NCBI GenBank assembly: GCA_026075535.2
Contig: AP026546.1
Location: 1,054,001-1,118,000 of the forward strand
DNA from: Tricholoma matsutake
Taxonomy: Eukaryota > Basidiomycota > Agaricomycetes > Agaricales > Tricholomataceae
Direction of reading: 5' to 3'
DNA length: 64,000 nt
The notes under the pieces were generated by a model, which was not told the DNA's origin, did not search any database, and was given only the letters and a program-made list of their open reading frames with translations. Below, one piece after another: positions 55,740-64,000 of this stretch (the stretch's first letter is position 1; each line of letters opens with the position of its first letter). The translations under genes and the position numbers were made by a program.

Positions 55740-56965
55740 AAATGACTCGAAGTCAGAATCTGGTTAAATGACCAATGCGAAGTCAAAAATCACTTGGAGA
55801 AATGACTGATGTGAAGTCAGAAGTCGTTAATCCATGACTGACTCAAAGTCAGAAGTTATGGAGGGAGGAAGATGATATGAAGGAATTTGAATGGAAATAT
55901 ACTCACAGGTTTCCATCGTCAATGAACAGCAAACCTAAGCCCTTAAACCCACAAAATCCAATGATAACTAAGAAATGGGTGGATGAGACGCTAAAGAGAA
56001 GCAGCATGTTACTCACTTGAAATCTTCTGAACAAACCAATGATGCAAAGCAAGGCTAGAGTGAGTCAGTTTGTGAAAGATGAACGTAAAACCAGATGACT
56101 CAAAGTCAGAATCTGGTTAAGTGACTGACTCAAAGTCAAAAATCACTTGGAGAAACAACTGACGGGAAGTCAGAAGTCATTAATCCATGACTGACCCGAA
56201 GTCAGAAGTCATGGAGGGAGGAAGATGAGATGAAGGAATTTGAATCAAAATGTACTCACCACTTATACTTGTCGAAACCCTTTACCCCCACAACCTTTCA
56301 GCCAATCTATCTCCACCGAAAGTCAACCAAAACTCCGTGTGACAAACATGTCTGGAAACAAGATCCCTGAGTGCCTACAAATGATTAGTATTATGACTTT
56401 GAAAAGAAGGAAGGAAACTTACAAAGAAGTAGCAGTGCTTGAATTCGCACAGGCTTGAGTGAGAGTTAAACATTGAATGTTGGGGAGGTAATGTGGACTT
56501 GGGGCAGAGTCAAGAACTGACTCATCAGTAAGATCAATTACATCCCTCTGCCTTTTCCATCCATTTCTCACCATGGCTTCTGACTCCATGTCGGTCATGG
56601 ATAGTATTGGGTTGACAACATCTGATTTCACATCAGTTGTCATTCTACAGTGATTTTTGATTTTGCATCAATCACTTACCAGATTCTGACTGCTCATCAT
56701 CTGGAATATTCTTGCAAATACCACCTTGTCATCAAATTTTTCAACTACAAGTACGTTATGAATTTGGTAAATCAGCTGCAATCACCAGAAGGTAAGCATC
56801 ACATAACTGATTTCTTTTCACTTTGCTTCCCGTGCATGACTCTTGACTTTGCATCGATCATGACACAAATGACTTCTGACTTTGTGTCGGTCATTTTCTC
56901 AGGTGACTTGACTTCACATCAGTTACTCACTCAGATTCTGACTTCACGTCGTCTGGTGTTCTTGA
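55740..56965. repeat. direct and inverted arrays of a TGACTTCxxGTCAGT-type motif
   Basis: Left arm: a ~230-bp segment (gactcaaagtcagaatctggttaa...tcatggagggaggaagatgag) is present twice, at about 55,740-55,915 and 56,090-56,265. Each copy contains four to five agtcagaa/aagtcaaaa words. Right arm (56,640-56,965): the reverse-complement words (gattctgactt, cttctgactttg, gacttcacatcagt) recur. The centre lies near 56,500, between the divergent genes. Confidence 0.65.
56419..56643 (-). CDS. candidate first exon of the minus-strand repeat-type gene
   Basis: ATG at 56,643 opens MTTDVKSDVVNPILSMTDM, then KRQRDVIDLTDESVLDSAPS, a basic-acidic stretch with a SUMO-interaction-like VIDLT, and ends in a textbook donor GTAAGT (minus strand, near 56,420) followed by an acceptor TTTGTAG about 48 nt on. 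It could be exon 1 of the gene at 53.4-55.4 kb, but the exons between are not resolved. Confidence 0.35.
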   Translation of the reverse strand: MTTDVKSDVVNPILSMTDMESEAMVRNGWKRQRDVIDLTDESVLDSAPSPHYLPNIQCLTLTQACANSSTATSL

Positions 56966-57695
56966 GTTTGGTTTTCACAGCATAGTGTCTTCTATCTGCA
57001 TCTCTCTAACCACTTCTCATTTACAGATCGCATGTGCTATCTCTTGGTCTTTGTCACTCTCAGCCTTTGTCACTCTCAGCCTTTGTCACTCTCAGCGCTT
57101 TGACTACCATCAACATCTTTCAAATATTCTACTTACTGGTTTGTTTCCTGAATTCTTGTATGATGAAGACTTGCTCCCACCAACCTTGGATAAGAGTTCC
57201 AAACTCTTGCTGTCCACACCCTCATCTAACTTCACTTAACCTCATCTGCATTCAATGCTTGTGAGCTTCTCTGTCAAAGCTTAAGGGTTTCACAACTTAC
57301 AAGATTACTTGCAGATATGCAAGGACAACTTCTACATACGAGCAAGAGTGGGTTTTATAGGGGACAAATGACAACTTACAAGGTGCAGTAGCCAAACTTC
57401 TTGTGAGGACTTCTCAACTAACAATATATTCACTCGGACAGACTTAATGGTGGTTGTCAATGAACTCTTTTAATATCTGATTCCTTTCATGCCTGTGATG
57501 GACGGTTCACCATATGGTTGGGTGATGAAGCAGGGTGGGCAGGTGGAATTACTCTCAACATTGTGCTGTATTTTATGTTGTGACTATGACCCATTTTCAG
57601 TTTGTCAATTGCTATTAGTGGATATGCTGTCTTGATGACATCAACATGTTTTGGGTGGCACATTATGATAATGCCACTGAATTCTCAACCACTAT
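56966..57695. other. upstream region of the KDZ transposon, no clear gene
   Basis: Contains tctcagcctttgtcac in three tandem copies (about 57,056-57,095) and short frames. It may hold 5' exons of the KDZ gene, but none can be joined with confidence. Confidence 0.35.
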
Positions 57696-58590
57696 TTGTA
57701 CAGACTCCCTATGTTTCTCTTGCGATATGCGCCCTGGTTCTTGAAGAAATTCAGGAGCGCAGACAACCCATGGAAGGTCTATGTGCCTCAACCTGGGCCA
57801 TCTCACCCTCATCATCTTACAAAGCCCAGCAGCATTCAACCGTTGGTGTACCTTACCCATGGAGAAACCCTTATACAACAACCTAACCTTCCATGGCTGC
57901 CCAGGCAAGTTGGCTTTGCAGGTGATCAACTACAAGATGGAGAGCTATGTCCAGCCCCGTGCCTGATGTTGTGGATGAAGGTCTACAGCACTTTGATGTT
58001 TTCAGTGGTGACTTGGCTCCCAATCTCCATGATATACCTGTAGCAAGCCATCATTGCAGGAAGAGAGCAAATCAAACTGTGCACTGGGCAAACGAAGTGA
58101 TCCCCAACTTAATCCTACCATACATGGAATATGTCCATCAAACTCTCTCTCTTTGCAACCAACCAGGTGTTTCACGGCCCATCTGTGTGTGTCAAGAGGG
58201 TGGTCGATCTTTGCAGATTGCCATCATGCATTTTTCAGGTATATAGCTGATAATCATGATTATGTGACTCCATTAGCTAATGTCTGTCATACAGTCCTTG
58301 AATCTTTGAGGATCAATTCATGCTCCTGTGCACCAGTCTTTAGGCAGCTTATGCAGTGGGGACTTTTTCCTTGCTCTCCCCTGGCACCAACATTAGCCAT
58401 GGACTTGCAAGTACTAGAGTTTGTCACACATCTATTTGTTCACATCCCACCAAACAATACAGGGTGGTGCAAAACCATCACCATCGAGGAATTTCTTGAC
58501 AGTCAAGGATATAAATTGACAACAAAGGTATCATCGTTCATTGAGTACGATGTGGCATTACTGAAATATCATGCAGGATTCTCTTTGTAG
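57696..58590 (+). pseudogene. CxC1 domain region of a KDZ transposon
   Basis: After a damaged N-terminus (a 1-nt shift near 57,960) the frame reads DEGLQHFDVFSGDLAPN, VHWANEVIPNLILPYMEY and VSRPICVCQEGGRSLQIAIM. An intron at 58,239-58,294 (GTATAT...ACAG) joins in phase to LESLRINSCSCAPVFRQLM, QWGLFPCSPLAPTLAMDL, LFVHIPPNNTGWCKTI and FLDSQGYKL. The C-x-C pairs (ICVC; CSC), GLFP and P-N-x-T motifs are those of the CxC1 cysteine cluster found N-terminal to KDZ transposases in basidiomycetes, where it probably binds DNA or zinc. Confidence 0.82.
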
Positions 58591-58702
58591 ATGATTCAGT
58601 AGTGCACTATGATGGTGCCACACTCTTCAAGACACTACCAATAAACATGTGGATAATATATTAACTCATGTCTGACGAATTACAGTTGGAATAGATGATG
58701 GT

Positions 58703-61023
58703 TTGCTCAAGGATGTGACACCAGATTCAGATTTTCCAACACTGCCAACTTCTCCTACTCCAATGCGAACAGCACCAATAGCTATCTCTAACCCTGACCC
58801 ACATACAGCAGATGATCAAATTCATGATCATGAGTTCTCGTTTTATTCTAGGGTACCATCAGTGACTCCAGAACTCCAAGATCGCTCACCTGAAACTTCT
58901 CCCACCCATTCCACTCCTTCTCCTTCAAAAAGATGATGTTCAGAGGTCGATCTCGATGATGATGATCCATCTGACACACCAATCAACCCCTTCCCAGATC
59001 CCACTCCTTGCTCCCAACCCAGTGACTATATATGCTTGTGCTGTCCCATCTGCTTTGGTGGAGAATTTTCTCATATCTCACTTACAGGGTAAGGGCTACT
59101 GTTATGGATTATCAGTTGCTTATGCAATACTCTTAGTCCAGATCCCATTGTTTGTCTTGACACCTGCTTTACACAGAAAAGGAATAAAGGAGAACGAGAC
59201 CCTCTGCATACCCACCTGAAGTCGGTGTTCATTCCAGAGGTTGATATGGTTTGCATGGAAAGTCACTGGGAGGATGTTTGTGGTTCACGGTCTAACAATT
59301 CATGACTCTCACACCATGCCTGAGTTGATACATTGAATGAAGAAGATGGATATGAAGGTAACTTGCATGTTCCAATATCTGTGCTAGATGGGTGTGAAGC
59401 TAGTTTCACCACTGCTGATGCTGCTTGAGAGAAGGCTAGCACACAATTCTTTGATGACACAGTGTTGATGGCTCTACTCTGTTGTCATGATCAGTTTTAC
59501 AGATAGTGAACATGCATTCTGCTGGCAAAAAGCAACACTACGCATTGGTTCTCCTAGAAATGCTGTTCCAACATCTTCCCCAGGACTTTACAGTTGGTGC
59601 TCTGTATGACATAAGCTGCCAACTCCATTGGACCTGCATCAAGTGGGAGTTTCTCGATCACTACTTTGACTGCCTCATCTTTGCAATATCAGTTTTCCAT
59701 GCCTTTGGACATCGATGGGCATGTCAACTTGTTTACCATCCTCGCAAGTGTGAAGGCTTTGGACTGTCAGATGGCAAAGGGTGCAAATGTTTCTGGCATT
59801 CAATCAGCAACCTGATTGCATACTTGTGAGTTTGTGGGGTATGTCTACACTGCTTTCATGCTAAGCATTCTACTGAGTATCATTTCATAGCATCATCAAT
59901 GGCTATACACTCTCGATCAGCAAGTCCACCACGCAGATCATGAAAGCCTTCAAAGGCTGGGTTGCTGGCTCTGGTGTCGCACTAAGCACTGTGGAGATAA
60001 ATGAATGGCTGCAGAAGAAATATTATGTGATTGCATGCAAGATAGCAATGTTCTTTGCTGTGAGTGGGATGTGCAAGTTAAGCACCAGACTAAACCTCTT
60101 CCATGTGCATTTGTTTCTCCAATTACCTGCTCCAAAAGCTAACTAGGTTGGTGAGTAGGAAAATCAAAGAACCAAGCCAAGAATGCTGTCGAGGAAGTGA
60201 TGTGACTATGCAAAGTATGGGATGTCCTCAAGCAACGCGTTGAAGATATTGAAAACTCTAATATCGATGGTTTCACTGATCTTGCTTCCATGGTGGATGC
60301 TGAGAGATGTGAAGATGCCCGTATGGCCTTGCGACATGCAGAAACCAAGGTCAAGGCCAAGGAAAATGTTCTGGGAGTTTGTGATAGAACTGAACTGCAC
60401 AGGCTCACTCAAAGCATCTTCATCGCTACTCAAATGAATGTACTGGCTCTGAAAATTAGGCTGCTCCGAGAATGGTTGTGTGCCCACAAGTATGAGTTGG
60501 ATCCACTTGAGTGGTCTTTTCAATGTCAGAAAAATGGTGCATCATCATGTAGGTTATCATGAACTTACCTAACTAATGTTTGTACAGATAAAAAAATTCA
60601 CAATCACACAAGGGCTTCTGTACAGAAGCATGATCCATCTATCCAACAAGTTGGACACAACTACAATAAACTTTGTGATAAGATGTGAGAGCTTATCACT
60701 CAGAGAAAGGCACCACAGGGTGTGACAGCTCCAGAGAAGATTGAAATGACTGGACTATTTGCCCTTGACATTGATGATGCTATATGGCAAGATGTAGGCC
60801 TGGCTGATGAAGACCTCATGGACTCTCCGTTATGGATGTGCGATGAAGATGTAAGAAGAGGAATCAAGGTGCTTTTAGAACTTGATCATTGTCTGGAGGA
60901 AGAGGCTCGTTTGGTACATGAGAGGTGGGCCTTGCAAGTCTGGTTTTCAGAAGAGTGGAAAATTGTTACAGAAGGATGTCAGGCTCCTACATCTGGGTTT
61001 TGGGCCGAAAAGGTTAAGGCTTG
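58703..61023 (+). pseudogene. KDZ (Kyakuja-Dileera-Zisupton) transposase
   Basis: A Ser/Pro/Asp-rich linker (TGA at 58,934) leads to CLCCPICFGGE. After a 48-nt intron (59,089-59,136) come DPIVCLDTCFTQKRNK (first catalytic-type Asp), EEDGYEGNLHVPISVLDGCE and TAADA-x-EKASTQFFDDT. Then follow MHSAGKKQHYALVLLEML, GALYDISCQLHWTCIKW (second Asp) and FAISVFHAFGHRWACQLVYH. The next motif is GFGLSDGKGCKCFWHSIS, where the family usually has E-G-C-E-R-F-W; both Glu positions are Lys here. The C-terminus shows LFALDIDDAIWQDVGL, VRRGIKVLLELDHCLEEEA and RLVHERWALQVW, ending at 61,021. TGAs at 59,303, 59,321, 59,426 and 60,686 and a frameshift near 59,500 make it inactive. Confidence 0.88.
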
Positions 61024-61059
61024 ATAATCCCTTAAAATATCCAAAATAACAATAATATT

Positions 61060-62340
61060 TGCAATTCTTATATATGGTCTGAAAAGGGTTTTTAAAGGAC
61101 GGTAGTGTTGACAAATTTCAACAGTGCACTCAGAATTGAGCTTTTGAAATTTATGGTAGTAGTTGAACAAGTAGTATACAGATGTGAAATTTAATGAACA
61201 GAGATATCAAGTGTGATTGATCAGTGAAATTTAGAAAAGAGTGACAAAAGTCCACCTTTGGTCCCAACGCTTATAAAGGACGGTAGAGACGGCAGATTCT
61301 GCCAGCTATATCAGGTGGGTATGGTTGATCAGCAGCAGCCAGGAAGCAGTTACTTCTGAAGATTTGGAAGCCATGCAGGAACAGGCCTTGAAGTGTCAGA
61401 CTGACAAATCTGTGAAATTTAGAAAAGAGCGATGAAAATCCACCTGTTGTCCCAACACTTATAAAGGACGGTAGCGATGGCAGATTCCGCCAGCTATATC
61501 AGGATGGCCTCACTGATCAACTGCTGCCTGGAAGTGATTACTTGAGAAAATTTGTAAGAATTGTGAGTATAGACCATGAGGTATCAGACTGGCAAACCTC
61601 TGGAATTGGTAAAAGGATGGTGCATCAGAAAAAATTGCAAAAGACGGACAGAAAGCCACCTGTGGTCCCAACCTTTATAAAGGACGGCAGTGGTGGTGGA
61701 TTCAGCCAGCTATATCAGGTGGGTGATGCTGATCAGCAGCTGCCAGGAAGCAGTTGCTTCAGAAGTTCTGTAAGACATGCAGGAAAAGGCCTTGAAGCAT
61801 CGGACTGACAATTCTGTGAAATTTAGAAAAGAGCAATGAAAATCCACTTGTTGTCCCAATGCTTATAAGGAACATCAGGTTGACAAACCTGTGGAATTGG
61901 TAAAAGTGTGACAAATCAGCACAAAGGCAAAAGATCGATGAAAACACACCTACAGTCCCATAATGATAGGAGATTACACGATATGTCTGAAAGGCTCTGC
62001 AGATCAACTGTTGTCTGACAGCAGTGGCTTGAGAAGGTCTGTAAGAGATGCGAATGTAGGGTATGAGATATCTGACTGCTGAGCCTGTGGGATGTGTAGA
62101 ATAGTGGCCATAAACCACCCATAGTCCAAACCTTTATGATATAGCGCAAGAGTGGTGAAATGCATAACCTATGCCAGAAAGACAGCCCTTACAAATTGCT
62201 ACACAGAAGCAACTGGTTGCGAAAGTCTGTAAGAAATGCTAGCATGGATCATATGCATCGGAAAGGCAGGTCTGCAAATTTAATGACAGAATGAGCAAAA
62301 ACTACCCATAGTCCCAACACTTGTAAGAAGGGAAAGTCTG
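61060..62340 (+). repeat. degenerate ~188-bp tandem repeats downstream of the KDZ transposase
   Basis: The landmark tcccaacncttataaaggac recurs near 61,262, 61,450, 61,665, 61,854 (shortened), 62,125 and 62,312, with a first partial unit (tttttaaaggacggtag) at 61,088. Each unit also carries gaaatttagaaaagag, ccagctatatcagg and gatcagcagctgcc-type words. Spacing is mostly 187-215 bp with internal deletions. The array begins about 40 bp after the transposase stop codon. Confidence 0.85.
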
Positions 62341-62668
62341 TGTGACTTCTACCATAAGCACCAACATCGATATCCCTCAGACACTGTCCTCCAAATTCCA
62401 TACATTACAAGGTATACAGGAGATGTAAATCTGTGGCTTCAGAAAAAGACTGGATATATATCGTCTGAAGCACCAATTCTGCCATCCATCAGTCATCAGC
62501 TGTCTGGACTCCGTATCCTGTAAGATGGGTAAGAAATATGAGCCCACTTCATCCTTGTGAGAACTGACCGGTACATGGCAGTGATTTACCCTCTGATCAG
62601 TCACTCTCATTTCGCTTGGTGCTTGTAAGAAAACCAATTGCATTGTAAATCTAAAGCTAGCTGGTATT

Positions 62669-64000
62669 TTACGACACCCCCCCATTCAACTGCGCCTGCT
62701 TCAGCGCCCTTTGCTCCTTCAGTTTGGCTAGCGCGCTCTGTTTTGTGACTGCATGCTCAGGCATGACATGGCTTGGAAATATCTGGCTATCAGGAGAATC
62801 AGCTGCTGCCGTGAATGCAATTTATCGACACCTACCAGTTCCACCAGTTCAACAGATCACCCACCTCTACCTTCTCCTCTGGATCATCCAAGAAGTCCAA
62901 GACGCTTTTGTAAAATCGTTTGGAATCCGTCACGGCGTCCGACCTACTGAACACCAAAGAGGATGATAATGCAAAGTGAAGCTGGTTGGTCATCAGTAGT
63001 GGATTACTAGCGCGCCAACTCCCGACTCACCTGCATAGCTACGTAGGCCAGGGAGGCTGTAGTGACCCGAGTCATGCCATGGATACGAGCATTGCCCGAT
63101 CTTGTTGCTTTCACCTCTTTCTCTACCGAACTGGGTGAGGTAAAGATGTGCTTGAACGCCTGCACGCGACTGAGTCAATAACGGATGAAGAGGAAAAATG
63201 CATTTAAACCCAAATAAGAATACAGCTTCTAAACAGCCCCTCCCAAGGGTCTTGGGGATCATACTCCTGGTCTGCGTACACCAGCATTGGCCACTGATCA
63301 CCGTGGACGGGCATTTCGCCACTAGAAAGTTTTTCACGTATGCTAAATGTGGGAATCAATGGTGCAAACAACGTATGCAAAAGAAGGAACACTGACTCTG
63401 CATCGTTCCAGTCTAGACCGGCAGGACAGAGGAGGGCACCAGTGACAGGATGGTGATAGCCCCTGTTTGTCTTGACGTTCTGGGAGAGGGGTGGGTTTAA
63501 GAGTATGCCAGGGGGGCTCATCCACTCCAGAACAACGCCCTTCAAGCTCTTAGTATCATCTGATCTTGCGCTGGATATGCCCTTTTGAATCTTTAATGGG
63601 TGAGGAAGGGTATATGGATTCATGGGGCAAAAAACATACTAAATCTGCTATCGCCATGCACTCTTCATTAGAAGCTTCCATGAGGTGCTCCGGAAGATGG
63701 GGCACTATGCGCAAGAGTTTTTGGAACGCTCTATGCTCTTTTCTGGCCCTGCAACATGGAAGAATGTATTAGCTGAGAAGTAGATTGCTAGTAATTAAGC
63801 ATGATACTTGCTCTGGAGTGAGCAACTCTTCTACGACTTCCCCCTCCTCACCCATGCGAACTATGCCGTTGGTCAGCAATGCTTGGATGCTGCACATCGC
63901 ATGCACGGTTCGGCCGAAATGTCTCCCGTAATGAACAAAGGGATCACTGGCATGGCTGAGCAGTAGCATTAGAGCATGGCATGGTGGAAATACAATTGAC
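62669..64000 (-). CDS. DUF6698-type protein, intact seven-exon gene, 5' end outside window
   Basis: Exons in gene order: 64,000-63,812 (partial), 63,748-63,640, 63,590-63,397, 63,342-63,210, 63,159-63,031, 62,981-62,836 and 62,786-62,669 (TAA). All join in phase. Introns are 49-63 nt, GT-AG, except the first (63,749-63,811), which has a GCAAGT donor (GC-AG). At least 338 residues: DPFVHYGRHFGRTVHAMCSI, ARKEHRAFQKLLRIVPHLPE, KGISSARSDDTKSLKGVVLE, GALLCPAGLDWNDA, GEMPVHGDQWPMLVYADQEY, AFKHIFTSPSSVEKEVKATR, SGNARIHGMTRVTTASLAYV and FALSSSLVFSRSDAVTDSKR, ending in a basic coiled tail (ALAKLKEQRALKQAQ). I recall this family, abundant in Agaricomycetes and of unknown function, as DUF6698. There are no premature stops. 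Confidence 0.85.

Overview
This window is eukaryotic and fungal, almost certainly from a mushroom-forming basidiomycete (Agaricomycetes). The evidence is the short 44-60 nt GT-AG introns, the KDZ transposase with its CxC1 domain, plavaka-type transposon remains, a DUF6698-type gene, a Ste6-like ABC transporter and TTAGGG telomeric motifs. An ectomycorrhizal lineage such as the Boletales would fit but is only a guess. The window is a transposon graveyard with a few host-like genes; there are no rRNA or tRNA genes, operons or CRISPR arrays. || Layout. 1-4.1 kb: 3' end of a copia element (RNase H + LTR), a plavaka remnant and small unrecognised minus-strand ORFs. 5.3-7.8 kb: decayed spliced gene whose core resembles the N-terminal region of telomere-linked RecQ-like (TLH) proteins. 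8-12 kb: weak gene remnants. 12.07-16.39 kb: well-preserved five-exon zinc-finger gene of the same TLH-N-terminal type, without a helicase. 16.79-17.83 kb: spliced gene resembling the N-terminal part of basidiomycete TET/JBP-type dioxygenases, cut off by a mariner fragment (17.85-18.31 kb). 18.4-19.65 kb: gypsy gag remnant. 20.7-21.84 kb: Ste6-like ABC transporter pseudogene ending at (TTAGGG)3. 22.23-23.43 kb: pogo-like element with ~330-bp inverted repeats. 23.5-24.95 kb: Penelope-like element (PLE copy A) lying next to degenerate telomeric repeats. 25.2-28.5 kb: a repeat shared with 41-42.5 kb, followed by a ~700-codon unrecognised ORF. 30.3-35.4 kb: Ty3/gypsy element with one LTR, fused in frame to another repeat-type gene (35.4-37.7 kb). 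37.85-38.64 kb: tandem repeats. 38.8-42.5 kb: second gypsy-type gag and repeat copy B, hit by two hAT-like elements. 43.2-43.9 kb: inverted and tandem minisatellites. 44.0-51.6 kb: PLE copy B split by a full-length copia element (45,456-51,182) with a GATAT target duplication. 51.6-56.6 kb: minus-strand repeat-type genes. 57.7-61.0 kb: KDZ transposon (CxC1 + transposase), followed by a ~188-bp tandem array. 62.67-64.0 kb: intact seven-exon DUF6698-type gene running off the end. || Cross-cutting pattern. In the mobile genes nearly every in-frame stop is TGA at a position that reads as arginine CGA. This indicates C-to-T decay at CpG sites (methylation-linked or RIP-like). The host-like genes at 12-16.4 kb and 62.7-64 kb are rich in CpG and free of such stops. 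All RT, integrase and transposase genes appear inactive, although the copia insertion, with its nearly identical LTRs, is fairly young.
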